A stretch of 64,000 nt of DNA from Lachnospiraceae bacterium (GCA_910575475.1 CAJTGD010000010.1:1-64000); one strand, 5' to 3'. Shown: positions 35,761-45,597, counted from the stretch's first letter. Numbers and translations are program-made. Notes: generated from the letters alone by a model not told the origin.

Positions 35761-36825
35761 CTAATCCATATCATTCCAATACAATTTCTTCTGCCGTTCG
35801 TCCAATGATCTCACGAACCGCTGTTTATAGACCAAAAATTCCTCCATATCCATCAAAATGTGATAGAGGATGGCCCTGTTTTCAAATTCCTCCCTGGACT
35901 TGGGCAGCTCTTCCTTTTTCATGTCCCGGAAAATGCCCTCCAGCTTTTCCATCTGCGCGGACGGGACATTGCGCTCCACCACGTAGTCCGCCAGGTACAG
36001 CATATACTCTGCCACAACCCTGGCCTGCTTTGGTATGTAACGGATCTTTTTCACCTCATAGTGCAGGTTATGGAGCACATGGCACTGGTCGGAGCGCATT
36101 TCAAAGTAATCGATGTAATAAACCGGATGGGAGTGAAATGTATTTTCCTGATATTCGTATGCTTCCAGGATAAAGTCCTGCAGTTCCTTTTCCAGCCGGA
36201 TGATGTCGTCCCACAGATTGCCGGAGGGAGCCGGACTGCCCAAAACCTCCTCCTGGGATAAATATCCCGCGAACCGGCGCAAAATCTGCTGCAGCCGCTC
36301 CTCCGTATAGCGCATATTTTCTATGATATCCTGCTCATTTCTGCCGTTATTCTGGAACAGGTTCAGCAGAAACGCGATCACCACTCCGATCAGCACAAGC
36401 AGGAATTCATTTTTGATAACCTTCATGCTGAAAACATGTCCGGTCAGCAGATGGGCGCCGATCACGGAATTGACCGATATGGTAGCCCGCCAGTCCATGA
36501 CCTCTGCGAACAGGACGACGCAGAAAATAAAGACTCCGTATCCGATCCACATGCTCTTGATATGAGCGAAGGAGGCCCATGCCAGCAGGATCGTCACAGC
36601 AAACGTGACCAGGCGGAATGCCGACAGCCTGACGGTCTCCCACTTGGTAGTCAAAAGCGTCAGCAGCGTGATGGTCCCTGCGGAAATGGCGTACTCCAGC
36701 CCAAGCAGCTGGGCAATATAGATCGCCGCGCTGCTTCCCACCGCGATCTTGGCTGCCAGGAGCAGCATTTTCCTCTTTTTCGCCAGTTCCTTCTTAATCC
36801 ATTCCAAATTTGGACTCGATCCCAT
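35761..36825 (-). CDS. Aromatic acid exporter-like (ArAE_1/FUSC) membrane protein
   Basis: 354 residues. Four to six N-terminal membrane segments (IAVGSSAAIYIAQLLGLEYAIS, LVTFAVTILLAWASFAHI, VIGAHLLTGHVF) are followed by a long cytoplasmic helical domain rich in Glu and Arg, the ArAE_1 plus C-terminal layout. The start overlaps the end of the PrpR remnant by 32 bp. Gene complete; substrate unknown. Confidence 0.8.
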   Translation of the reverse strand: MGSSPNLEWIKKELAKKRKMLLLAAKIAVGSSAAIYIAQLLGLEYAISAGTITLLTLLTTKWETVRLSAFRLVTFAVTILLAWASFAHIKSMWIGYGVFIFCVVLFAEVMDWRATISVNSVIGAHLLTGHVFSMKVIKNEFLLVLIGVVIAFLLNLFQNNGRNEQDIIENMRYTEERLQQILRRFAGYLSQEEVLGSPAPSGNLWDDIIRLEKELQDFILEAYEYQENTFHSHPVYYIDYFEMRSDQCHVLHNLHYEVKKIRYIPKQARVVAEYMLYLADYVVERNVPSAQMEKLEGIFRDMKKEELPKSREEFENRAILYHILMDMEEFLVYKQRFVRSLDERQKKLYWNDMD

Positions 36826-37418
36826 ACTTATTCATTTTCCTCCACAGTGTGGTTGTGCTGATCCCAAGCTCCTCCGCCGCCAGCTTCCGGTTCCCCCGGT
36901 GCTTTTTCAAAAGCTCGCTGATCTTCACCGCCTCTTCCGTCTTGTACACCACCAGTTTTTCCTCTCCGCCCACTTCCCCCACATAGGGGTATAGCTCTCC
37001 GAACAGCGTTCGGATCGTGCCCTCGGCGATACTCCGCTTTTTCGCCGTCAGCACCAGCCGTTCCAGAAATGCTTTGAGCTGCAGCTTGTTTCCCTGCCAG
37101 GAGAACTGCGCAAGCTGCGCGTACCCGCCCTCGGTGATGACCAGGTACTTGTTGTATTTCCTGTAAAATTCTTTGAAATATCTGTCGATGTAGTACCGCA
37201 GATCCTCGCTCCGTCTGTTCAGCGGCGGGATCTCCAGGGTCAGCCCGTGGAGCACATAATATATCCGCCCCCTGCTCCGCGGCGATCCGGGCTTCGTTTA
37301 CGGCATTTTCGCTTTCAATGACCTTTACGTAGTCGATTTCATAATGATTTTCATGGATCAGCTTCCGCGCCGTCTCCGCCATATCCTCATATGGCAGCAA
37401 AATCGCAATTTTGGTCAT
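36794..37418 (-). pseudogene. PrpR-type sigma-54 activator reduced to its two ends
   Basis: The first 50 residues (MTKIAILLPYEDMAETARKL, then IDYVKVIESENAVNEARIAAEQGAD) are a PrpR_N start. After a frameshifting join near 37255 the sequence resumes in the last AAA+ part (LEIPPLNRRSEDLRYYIDRYF) and the Fis-type HTH (LAAEELGISTTTLWRKMNKYG). Most of PrpR_N and the ATPase with the GAFTGA loop are missing, about 400 residues. It would have activated the neighbouring sugar-acid genes. Confidence 0.82.
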
Positions 37419-37579
37419 GGTCTGATCTCCTGTTTTTCAATCTGGTTTTTCCTGTTCGCCCACGGCCACGCACCTGCCGCACGGGAAACGTAAGCCGCAG
37501 CAAATGTTCTTTAATAACAACTATACACGATTCCGTTCATTTTTCCAATGGACTCAACGAAATTTTTATGTACTTTATC

Positions 37580-37727
37580 GTTACTGTCCATACGGTGTCG
37601 TGCACTCGCTGCACGGCAGCCGGCCAATACAGTGATGGAGCGGGCATCCGGCTCCTCGCCGTTAGGCGACTTTACAATGAGCCGGATGCCGTTACTGTGA
37701 GCGCCCGGCCAGGGTGTGAACAGTAAC
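37580..37727. repeat. Dispersed hairpin repeats, family 1 (copies c and d, inverted pair)
   Basis: Copy c (37580-37639) is in reverse orientation, with GTTACTGTCCATACGGTGTC and the CGTGCA-ctcgc-TGCACG hairpin. Copy d (37681-37727) is forward, GCCGGATGCCGTTACTGTGA...GGGTGTGAACAGTAAC. They face each other in the 480-bp gap between prpR and the dapA-like remnant, which holds no gene. Confidence 0.75.
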
Positions 37728-37898
37728 ACTTTTTATGTTCCTTTCCGTTTCTTTGTTTTACGATCCGCAGACCGCCGTTTTGATCGGCCCGCTGTTCTGA
37801 ATATCTTTATTTTACTACACGTTTTATCGTTCCGTAAATCGATTCCCGCATTTCGGATTAACGATCGGATACACCTTATACGTACTTCCTGTAACTCC

Positions 37899-38609
37899 TC
37901 AAAGCAGCCCCGCCTGCTTCATCTCCGCTTTGATCTGATCCAGCACCGGCCCCTCCGGGGTGGGCAGGTTGGGCGTATAGGGCAGCCCCACATTTCTTCC
38001 CCGCAGATTTGCCATATCCTTTGCCGCAACCGGGAAGCCGGCCCCGTCCATGGACAGGCGGACCGGGTTGAGCTTGAACTGGGCCTCCAGGGAGCCTTCC
38101 AGATCGCCTGCCGCATATTTGTTGTAAATATCCGTGATCAGCTCCGGCATGAAGTTGCCCGCCGTACATACGCCGCCTACCGCGCCGTGGCACAGGGACG
38201 CGTACAGCAGGGTATCCGGCACCGCGTCCGCAATGGCTTTGAAATGTCCGAACAGCTCTGCTTCCGTCGGCTTCAAGAACATGGGCTGGAGCACGGAGAT
38301 TCCTGCCGCTTTGTTTGCCGCCGCCATCCTGGCCAGGCGGACACATTTCTTTGTGCTGATAGCACCGATCCCGAAATAGACCGGCACACGGCCTGCTGCC
38401 TGATCCGCCATGATCTTCAGGCCCCGCTCCATCTCGTCCTCTTCGATCATATAAAATTCGCCGTTGCTCCCAAATGCAAGGATGCCGTGGACACCGCCTT
38501 CGATCACATAATCCACCTGCTCCCGCAGGGCTTTTTCATCGATCAATTCGTTTTCATCAATGGGGGTGATGATCGGCACGATCACGCCTTTTAAAAAATC
38601 CGTATTCAT
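37899..38609 (-). pseudogene. DapA/KDG-aldolase-family protein lacking the catalytic-lysine segment
   Basis: 236 residues in one open frame resemble the dihydrodipicolinate synthase/sugar-acid aldolase family (GVIVPIITPIDENELIDEKALREQVDYVIEGG, FGSNGEFYMIEEDE). After PDTLLYA (residue about 137) it jumps to SLCHGAVGG. The segment with the YNNP tyrosine and the Schiff-base Lys of GIKDSS, about 60 residues, is missing, so it cannot be an active aldolase. The reading frame and RBS (AAAGGAGAA) are intact, so a dead protein may still be made. Confidence 0.82.
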
Positions 38610-38813
38610 GATTTTGTTCTCCTTTCTCTATTGCTGCCCACAGATCCATAAGCATCAAATGGATCTTAAGGCTGCGGTATGTTCTTTCGTATCTGGTCAG
38701 CACCCGCGCAGATGCCGGCGGTCTGCATGAGCAGTTACGTTTTTTCTTTTGGAACTGCAGGAAAATAACCTGAATAGAGATCCGCTCATTGACTTTGGAG
38801 CGGGCCACTATAA

Positions 38814-38858
38814 AATACAGAAAGCCTGCCACTGGCAGCCTTTCTGCATACGATGGTA
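38814..38858. repeat. Hairpin repeat, family 4 (left copy)
   Basis: CAGAAAGCCTGCCACTGGCA followed by GCCTTTCTG, then GCATACGATGGTAT. The same element is at 44915-44958 in the same orientation, flanking an AT-richer islet. The palindrome could also act as a terminator. The surrounding 346-bp gap holds no gene. Confidence 0.75.
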
Positions 38859-38955
38859 TCCAGCAGAAAAGGCAATAAAAACGAGGCCAGCATTTTTTTG
38901 ATTGTATGATTCGTTTTAACGATTTATAATATCCATGACAGGAGGGATTCATATA

Positions 38956-38994
38956 TGAATGCGAAAGAAGCGGCTGAAAAATGGGCGTTTTAAG
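38956..38994 (+). pseudogene. 12-codon remnant of a small HTH/excisionase-like gene
   Basis: MNAKEAAEKWAF after a strong CAGGAGGGATT; the first nine residues match the start of small 'MNxKEAAEKW' DNA-binding proteins. A stop follows at once, consistent with a deletion immediately before the response-regulator gene. Confidence 0.5.
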
Positions 38995-39019
38995 AGAAAA
39001 GATAAGGAGGGATCAGACA

Positions 39020-39709
39020 ATGAGTAAGATTTTATTGGTTGAGGATGATATGGAAATCAGTACCATGCTCAAGAATTTCTTGACCACAGAGAAGTTCGAG
39101 GTCATTACAGCGTATGATGGCAAAAGTGCCCTTGACAGGTTCTTTTCGGATCGTTTTAGTCTGGTTTTGCTGGATTTAATGATACCCCAGATGAGCGGAA
39201 TGGAAGTCATGGGAAAAATCAGAGAAAACAGCACTGTCCCGATTATTATTCTATCGGCAAAAGATACCGATTCTGATAAAACGCTTGGTTTGGGTTTGGG
39301 AGCAGACGATTATATAACGAAACCGTTTTCTGTCACAGAAGTATTGGCACGGATAAAAGCAAATATCCGAAGAAATACACAGTATGCCGCAAGTGCCGCA
39401 GAGCAGCAGCCGATACTTCAAACGGGGAATCTTGTCATGAACCTGAATGAATATTCTGTAACAAAAAACGGCTGTAAAATCGAGCTTACATCAAAAGAAT
39501 TTGAAATTTTAAAGCTGTTATTGCAGAATCCAAAAAAAGTATATACGAAAGAACAGATTTATTCCCTTGTCTGGAATGATACCTATTATGGTGATGAAAA
39601 TGCCGTCAATGTCCATATCAGCAGATTGAGGAATAAAATAGAGGACAATCCCCGCGAACCGCAGTATGTGGTTACGGTATGGGGAATCGGATACAAATTG
39701 GGGGAGTGA
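39020..39709 (+). CDS. OmpR-family response regulator
   Basis: 229 residues: receiver domain with Asp51-type site (FSLVLLDLMIPQMSGMEV), KPF near 105, then winged-helix domain (SKEFEILKLLLQNPKKVYTKEQIYSLVW, VNVHISRLRNKIEDNP). AAGGAGGG precedes the chosen ATG. It is followed 4 bp later by a broken histidine kinase and a broken ABC ATPase, so it is the intact survivor of an antimicrobial-peptide-type TCS-ABC set. The region is AT-richer than its surroundings. Confidence 0.92.
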   Translation: MSKILLVEDDMEISTMLKNFLTTEKFEVITAYDGKSALDRFFSDRFSLVLLDLMIPQMSGMEVMGKIRENSTVPIIILSAKDTDSDKTLGLGLGADDYITKPFSVTEVLARIKANIRRNTQYAASAAEQQPILQTGNLVMNLNEYSVTKNGCKIELTSKEFEILKLLLQNPKKVYTKEQIYSLVWNDTYYGDENAVNVHISRLRNKIEDNPREPQYVVTVWGIGYKLGE

Positions 39710-39713
39710 AAGG

Positions 39714-40482
39714 ATGAGCGATAAAACAATCATATTCTTTTTGGCAGTTGTTGTCTGCTTGCTATTCCTTGTGGTTTTATACCAGCGTTTTGTTTTTGGC
39801 AGGGGAATACAGGCAAAGATAAAACGGATCAATAAAAAATTGGAGGAAATTTTAGAAACTGGAAGTGACGAGAAAGTAATGATATTTACGGACAACCCGG
39901 TTTTAATGGAATTAGGGGGACAAATCAACCGCATGCTGATAGACCGCCAGAAAATAAGGGCAGATTTTAAAAGGGAAGAGATTTCTTCTAAAAAGATGTT
40001 GGCGAATATCTCCCATGACATAAAAACTCCTCTGACGGTCATATTGGGGTATTTGGAGATTATGCGTTTGAACCATGCAGATCATGAGATGTTGAAAAAA
40101 GTAGGAACAAAAGCGAATCAGGTTATGAACCTTATCAATCAATTTTTTACATTAGCAAAACTGGAATCCGGCGATACAAATATAAATCTTGGCAAAGTCA
40201 ATATCAACGAGATATGCAGGGAGAATGTTTTGGAGTTTTACGATATTTTATTGCAGAAAGATTTTGATGTTGATCTGTTTATTCCAGAAACAGCTATTTT
40301 TGTGCAGGGGGATAAAGAAGCCCTGCAAAGGATTTTATACAATTTATTGTCAAATGTAATACGCTACGGCTCCGACGGAAAATATTTAGGAGTTTTTTGC
40401 GTCAGGACAAGAGCAATGTATAGACAGCATACCGAATGTCAAAACAACTTTTACAGTAAGCCTCAAAAAAATAACTTATTAA
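39714..40482 (+). pseudogene. Sensor histidine kinase lacking its ATP-binding G boxes
   Basis: One N-terminal membrane segment (IIFFLAVVVCLLFLVVLYQRF), H-box ANISHDIKTPLTVILGYLEIM, N-box RILYNLLSNVIRYGSDG. After GKYLGVF the frame breaks; in another frame the normal end appears (SIPNVKTTFTVSLKKITY, stop at 40480-40482). The G1/F/G2 ATP-lid region, roughly 45 residues, is deleted, so the kinase cannot phosphorylate itself. Confidence 0.85.
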
Positions 40483-40588
40483 ATTCCCTGGGCAGGAATA
40501 ATGAAAAAAATTCGTAAGAATTCGTCAAGAGTTTTGAAAATCTATATCGCTATAATGGTATTCATAAAACAGAGAAAGGAGGCAAAAA

Positions 40589-41408
40589 ATGTCTTATATT
40601 TTGCAAACAAGCCATCTAAGCAAAACGATAGATGGGAAACAGCTAGTACAGATGTGAATATCCATGTAAAGAAAGGTGAGGTATATGGATTTTTAGGACC
40701 CAACGGGGCAGGAAAAACCACGGTGATGAAGATGCTTACCAACCTTTGGAAACCGACAAGCGGCACGGTTGCGCTGTTTGGGAAAGTATTGGAAAAAAAC
40801 TCTTACGAGGTGCTGAAGCGTATGGGAAGCGTCATTAGATGCTTGGGCTTTCTGATGCGGCGGATCAGCCTGCGGGCAGCTATTCTTTAGGAATGAAGCA
40901 GCGTCTGGGGATTGCCCGTGCCATATTGTGCAAGCCAGAGTTCGTGATCCTTGACGAGCCGACAAATGGTTTAGACCCCGCAGGAATGAAGCAAATCAGA
41001 GATTTGTTTCGGATGCTATGTACCGAGTATGGCATGACGCTTATGATATCCAGCCATCTTCTTCCAGAAATAGAAAGTATTGCCGATACGGTTGGCGTGA
41101 TCCATCATGGAAAAATGATGAAAGAAATATCCATGAAAGAAATTGCTGAAACAAATACGGCGTATATTGAACTTGCCGTAGAGGATACAAAGAAATCGGC
41201 GTATGTTTTAGCTGAAAAAATGCAGTTAAGCAATTTTAAAATCGTAAACGATTCGGGGATTCGTATTTATGAGCAGGGTGTCACCACACAAAAGATTTCA
41301 AGGGAATTGATGGCAAATGATGTAGAGATTACTTCCATCAGCCAACACACGGAAAACTTGGAGGACTATTTCTTAAAAATCACATCGGAGGTGGGAAAAT
41401 CATGTTAA
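40589..41408 (+). pseudogene. ABC transporter ATPase, frameshifted and internally deleted
   Basis: The start ([20 protein letters not shown]) after AAAGGAGG loses frame near 40650, where one base seems missing (CAGAT for CAGGAT). The other frame continues [22 protein letters not shown]. After KRMGSVI a deletion removes the Q-loop region, and the ATPase resumes as [28 protein letters not shown] with Walker B ILDEPTNGLDP. The BcrA/LanF-like gene is therefore inactive. It follows the broken kinase. Confidence 0.85.
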
Positions 41409-42106
41409 AGCTTGTCAGACTTGAATGGAAAAAGAATCATATCGGGAAATATTTAGGGGGCGTAATCATTATGGCGGCTCTGCTTGGCTTATTTGTTTTT
41501 GCGCTAGCGTTTTTGGGCATTGCCAACGACCCAGACGGGACACTGAATGCTGCGCCAGGGACAGATGTAATCTCCGCTCCCATTGAATTATTTACCAGCA
41601 TGGCTTTTCTTATTTACACCAGTGTCATGTTAGCATCCTTTATTGTAAGCGCATACAAAAACAAGACCATGAATCTGATGTTTTCCTACCCTATTAAGCG
41701 GCAGAAAATCTTAGCTTCCCAAATGATCGCGGTCTGGACTTTTAATTTTGCCGCACTCATTTTAACAAAACTGGCAATTTATATGTGCGTGTTCTTTGGG
41801 GCAAAATTTATGCAGTCATCCTTTGCTATTGATTTTTCAATAGGCAGCCTGTCATTTTATATACAACTGATACTAAAATCGGTGGTAATCGTCAGCATGA
41901 GCTTTATCGCCCTGTTTGTCGGGATGGCTTTCAAATCTTCAAAGGCAACGATTGTCACTTCATTTTTGCTGATTTTTCTCACGCAGGCGAATATTGGCGA
42001 TTTCACCATGGCAGACAGCGCAGTATTCCCCGTTCTTTTAACGATTATTTCTTTGGGTTTTGCCGTTTTATCAATTGTAAATGTGGAAAGCAAGGATTTA
42101 ATGTAG
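41402..42106 (+). CDS. ABC-2-type permease (BcrB/LanE-like)
   Basis: 234 residues with six hydrophobic segments and the SYPIKRQKILASQM coupling loop typical of bacitracin/lantibiotic-export permeases. It overlaps the end of the ATPase remnant. The gene itself is intact, but with no working ATPase next to it, it is probably orphaned. Confidence 0.8.
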   Translation: MLKLVRLEWKKNHIGKYLGGVIIMAALLGLFVFALAFLGIANDPDGTLNAAPGTDVISAPIELFTSMAFLIYTSVMLASFIVSAYKNKTMNLMFSYPIKRQKILASQMIAVWTFNFAALILTKLAIYMCVFFGAKFMQSSFAIDFSIGSLSFYIQLILKSVVIVSMSFIALFVGMAFKSSKATIVTSFLLIFLTQANIGDFTMADSAVFPVLLTIISLGFAVLSIVNVESKDLM

Positions 42107-42118
42107 GGGGGCGTGGCT

Positions 42119-42172
42119 ATGAAAGTCCGGCAGGGGAATTTTATTGCAGATTGCCAATCGATCAATATTTGA
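42119..42172 (+). pseudogene. Short remnant after the permease
   Basis: A 17-codon frame starting behind GGGGGGCGTGG, where a second permease gene would be expected. No family match can be made. Confidence 0.3.
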
Positions 42173-42180
42173 AATGCAGA

Positions 42181-42216
42181 AAAAGCATACACCTCAAAAA
42201 AGCGTATGCCTTTTCT
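42181..42216. terminator. Bidirectional hairpin terminator
   Basis: GCATAC / GTATGC stem with flanking A and T runs between the ABC permease and the convergent AAA gene. Confidence 0.7.
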
Positions 42217-42243
42217 TTATCATGACATAAAAACCAACAAAAA

Positions 42244-43836
42244 TCATTCCATTTTGTCAAAATACTCTTCGATCAGACAGGTATGCTTTTTACTCTTTGC
42301 ATCATAATTGATCCCAACGAGAAGCATCTCTCCGCCATAGTCCTTTAGAGCCTGCGGATAGTCCTTCTTTTTGATCTGGCCGATTGCCCCCTGCTCTGTC
42401 TTATTCCATTTCAATTCGATCAGCAGTAGCGGCATGGAGGAGTTTTTCTTCGGAAAGAAAACCACGTCCGCGTATCCGTGGCCTGACGGCAGTTCATCAA
42501 TCTGAAAGTATGCATCTACACAGCTGATATATGCAAACCGGATCACACTGCGCAGCGCCTGCTCGTTATTGTAAAAGGTTGGCGCCGTTCCTGCCTGATG
42601 TGCCTCCTCGATCGCAGCAGCCACCGCCTCCTCATTCTGATTCAGCGTCGCTTCCAAAAGGGCATCCGAACCGCGGATAAGCTTCGCGATCTCCGTATGC
42701 CTTCCATGGGTGACTGCCCGCACAAATTCTTCACGGATTTCCTCATTTGGAATATATACCGACCTGCTGCTCATATCATAGGCCAGATATCCAAGATGGA
42801 CGAACAGCGTCAGGATATCATCCCTGCCTTTTATCGTGGTCATATCATTTTGAAACGCGCCGGCATCGATCCTGATCCGAGCCCCTCCCAGCATCTGGAC
42901 GATCGCTTCCTTCAATCCATCCTCGTCCATATCTATATAAATCCTCAATGTCTCAAAGGTTTCTGTCTGCGTCCAGTAATTGCCAAATTCCCCGCTCTTG
43001 ACCGCTTCGATAACAGAATTCGGATTGTATATGGACTTCACCCGGCTGAAGGAATAGCCGTCGTACCATTTTTTCGCCTCTTCAAAATCCATGCCGTATT
43101 GTTCACAGAGCGCCCGCACCTCCGGCTCCATAAATCCAACATATTCCGCCAGCCTTTTCGGCGCAAGCATCGTATATTCTCTGAAATCTGTCATGGCGGA
43201 CTGTGTACCGTATTTCTTGATCGGCAGGATTCCGGTCATATAAGCTGCCGCGATCATTTTGTCGGTCCTTCCGCTGTCCTTGAACAGGCCCCGTAAGAGC
43301 TGGATATAGCAATCCTGCGAAAATGTATCCGCCTTCGCCTCACGGAACAGAGCGTCCCACTCATCAATGATAAAAATAAATTTCTCTCCGGTCATCTGAG
43401 AAATATCATAGAGCATATCCGGCAGATACTCTTTCTTCTCCGCCTCCGGGCAGGCCGCGCACAGCTCATGGATCACTTCTTTCTGGAGCTCCTGAACGAT
43501 CCGGGACATTGTCCCCGCAACAAACGCCCTGGAAACAAATCCCGTGATATCCAGGTAGATCACATTGTATTGATTCAGATGGGTTTCAAAGGAAGGATCC
43601 TTTGAGATCGCCAGATTCTCAAACAGTTTGCGGGAATCACAGCTTTTGTCGTAGTACGCGCACAGCATCTGAGCCGCATAAGACTTTCCGAAGCGGCGCG
43701 GCCTGCTTACGCAGGACAACTTATCCATTGTCCCTAATATACGGTTCATAAAGGAGATCAGGCCGGTCTTATCCACGTAGATTCCCTCTCTGACAGCTGA
43801 AAAGCCTGCATTACCGATATTCAGATAATTTCCCAT
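42244..43836 (-). CDS. AAA-ATPase_like / PDDEXK_9 family protein
   Basis: 530 residues. N-terminal motif YVDKTGLISFMNRIL, Walker A RPRRFGKSYAAQML, Walker B KFIFIIDEWDALF, then the family's WYDGYSF signature and a C-terminal nuclease-like domain (GYADVVFFPKK, LLIELKWNKTEQGAIGQI). These proteins are common, multi-copy and of unproven function. GC is higher than in the genes on either side, so it may be a separate insertion in the AT-rich islet. Complete. Confidence 0.88.
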   Translation of the reverse strand: MGNYLNIGNAGFSAVREGIYVDKTGLISFMNRILGTMDKLSCVSRPRRFGKSYAAQMLCAYYDKSCDSRKLFENLAISKDPSFETHLNQYNVIYLDITGFVSRAFVAGTMSRIVQELQKEVIHELCAACPEAEKKEYLPDMLYDISQMTGEKFIFIIDEWDALFREAKADTFSQDCYIQLLRGLFKDSGRTDKMIAAAYMTGILPIKKYGTQSAMTDFREYTMLAPKRLAEYVGFMEPEVRALCEQYGMDFEEAKKWYDGYSFSRVKSIYNPNSVIEAVKSGEFGNYWTQTETFETLRIYIDMDEDGLKEAIVQMLGGARIRIDAGAFQNDMTTIKGRDDILTLFVHLGYLAYDMSSRSVYIPNEEIREEFVRAVTHGRHTEIAKLIRGSDALLEATLNQNEEAVAAAIEEAHQAGTAPTFYNNEQALRSVIRFAYISCVDAYFQIDELPSGHGYADVVFFPKKNSSMPLLLIELKWNKTEQGAIGQIKKKDYPQALKDYGGEMLLVGINYDAKSKKHTCLIEEYFDKME

Positions 43837-44117
43837 AGCCGAATGTGCTCCTTTCCGAAATATGTTCCCTGTACTTTACTCCATTATAAAAGATTGCGCA
43901 GTTAAAAACAAGGAAATCTTACCAGGCTTCATTCATCACGCTGACTGCACTCCTCTATAGACGGTTTCAAAATTTCATTCGGCATAGACTTTACACCCTT
44001 ATTTCTCTTTGATATAATGAAAGCATCTCATTGACGGTGATTTCAATTTGTAAAAGGTCATTCTACGTATAGAGAAGCGGCAGGAACAAATCTGTCAGAG
44101 CTTGACCGGATAAAAGA

Positions 44118-44555
44118 ATGAACACAGTAAATATGCAGGAATATATAGAGAACAGGGTACATGAATTGTACTGGAATGATGATATAAACTGCGCAAGGAC
44201 AGCAATCATTTGTTTAAGTGAATTATTTGAGACCATGATCGAACCGCAGGTCATCCGGTCTGCGGTTGGATTGCATGGTGCAGGCGGGTATAGGGCGCAG
44301 TGCGGTTTAGTCGAAGGAACGCTTCTGTTTATAGGGATTTATCTTCATGCACTGGGAAAAGCAGAGAGTGAGATTGTGTCTGCCTGTTATGATTTTGCGT
44401 CTGCTTTTGACAGCGCATTTGGCTCATTAAGATGTTATGAATTACGCCCTACAGGTTTTTCAGAAAATGACCCGCCCCATATGTGTGAAAATCTGACTTG
44501 TAAGGGTATTGAATTTTCATACCAGTATATTTTAAAAATCACGAAAGAACTGTAG
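44118..44555 (+). CDS. C_GCAxxG_C_C-family-like small redox protein
   Basis: 145 residues resembling the C_GCAxxG_C_C family: a helical start (NCARTAIICLSELF), a GLHGAGGYRAQCGLVEGTLLFIG core, then C-terminal CENLTCKG. The canonical GCG before the Cys is altered (GAGGYRAQC), so one cluster ligand may be missing. Family members are proposed redox or metal proteins. AT-rich like the rest of the islet. Its stop codon lies inside a copy of repeat family 5. Confidence 0.65.
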   Translation: MNTVNMQEYIENRVHELYWNDDINCARTAIICLSELFETMIEPQVIRSAVGLHGAGGYRAQCGLVEGTLLFIGIYLHALGKAESEIVSACYDFASAFDSAFGSLRCYELRPTGFSENDPPHMCENLTCKGIEFSYQYILKITKEL

Positions 44556-44625
44556 GAAAATAACTGGAGCAAATTGCGCAGGATATTTTTCGATTTTGCA
44601 GTTCAAAAAACGCAAGGCTACGTCG
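44547..44625. repeat. Interspersed repeat, family 5 (copy a)
   Basis: GAACTGTAGGAAAATAACT, then GCAGGAYATTTYTTCGA-like sequence and CAAAAAACGCA. A diverged inverted copy lies at 59390-59460. Confidence 0.65.
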
Positions 44626-44699
44626 AATTTTTGACCTATACAATCGGAGAAATAGACAAGCAAGATGCATAAGCTATTTACATTAGGCGGAAAGGTATA

Positions 44700-44840
44700 G
44701 GTGATATTATAGGGGGAGCATTGATTGAAACAAGTGCAAGGGCGATTTTAAAGGAAACGGCACTGAGGATGCTGAAAAGAGGGAAGATGACAGTCGAAGA
44801 GATTGCGGAAGATACAGGACTAAGTGTTACGGAAGTATAA
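44700..44840 (+). pseudogene. C-terminal remnant of an Rpn/PD-(D/E)XK transposase-family protein
   Basis: Reading from 44700 gives about 46 residues ending MLKRGKMTVEEIAEDTGLSV and a stop; this C-terminal helix pair (xGKxxVEEIAEDTGLSVEEV) is typical of Rpn-type nucleases. The nuclease domain is absent. Nothing else coding was seen in 44556-45100. Confidence 0.65.
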
Positions 44841-44914
44841 AGACTCAGAAAAACGCTCATCGGAGCAACGCAACAGGTAAGGAATAGCTAATGATTGATT
44901 TTCTCCAATATTCC

Positions 44915-44958
44915 TATACAGAAAGCCGCCGGTGGCAGCCTTTCTGCATACGATGATA
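44915..44958. repeat. Hairpin repeat, family 4 (right copy)
   Basis: CAGAAAGCCGCCGGTGGCAG, CCTTTCTG, GCATACGATGATAT: matches the 38814 copy in sequence and orientation and marks the right edge of the AT-rich islet. Confidence 0.75.
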
Positions 44959-44963
44959 TTTAT

Positions 44964-45006
44964 AAAGCAGGGAAATAACTGATGATTTAGATTATTTCCC
45001 TGCTTT
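44964..45006. terminator. Strong hairpin terminator
   Basis: 15-bp perfect stem (AAAGCAGGGAAATAA / TTATTTCCCTGCTTT), 13-nt loop, followed by TTG. T-rich on both strands. Confidence 0.8.
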
Positions 45007-45102
45007 TTGTTGTATCATCGTACTTTTCCCTCAATCTCCTGGTAATTGCTAAAAAGAAGGATCCTTTCCTTATGATCTGTGCCATGGAAAGCGCGTTGGC
45101 GG

Positions 45103-45522
45103 TCATGGCGTACACATTTTCATGACAAAGGCATTCACGGTCATGGTTCCGGCCGTGGACAGGAGATTTCGGATATTTCCCAGCAGGCCGCGCTCATACT
45201 GGTTGGTCGTCATCAGCCCCTGCAGGGTGGCATAGGGAACGTTCATCCCTGTATAGAATACGGTTGACACCATGTTATAGGTCAAAAACATATGCGCGAT
45301 CTGCGCCTTCTCTGCCAGCCCGGAAGGGATGGAGAACATCAGTACAAAGCAGACAGCCAGCGGGACGCAGAGACGCAGCAGCCATGGACGGGCCTTTTCC
45401 CATTTGCTGTGGGTCTTGTCCACGATCCGCCCCATGACCAGGTCGGACACCCCGTATGCAAACCGCTCGATCAAGCTCAGCTTCGCATTCGGATCCATAT
45501 TGACCTTCTGATCTTTGTTCAT
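45103..45522 (-). pseudogene. GPH-family transporter, internally deleted and C-terminally truncated
   Basis: N-terminus (AKLSLIERFAYGVSD) joined directly to the loop 2-3 signature (LVMGRIVDKTHSKWEKARPW), skipping the first two helices; then NVPYATLQGLMTTNQYERG. The protein ends soon after at KMC instead of continuing for about 280 residues. The join falls at a repeated Ser-Asp word present on both sides in intact relatives. It lies downstream of the GH5-like gene, as a partner importer would. Confidence 0.83.
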
Positions 45523-45597
45523 GTTTATCGTCCTCTCTCCTTTTTTCTATCTTTTTTTATTCATTGCAGGGCTATGTATTTCCACTCTCTCCGGATA

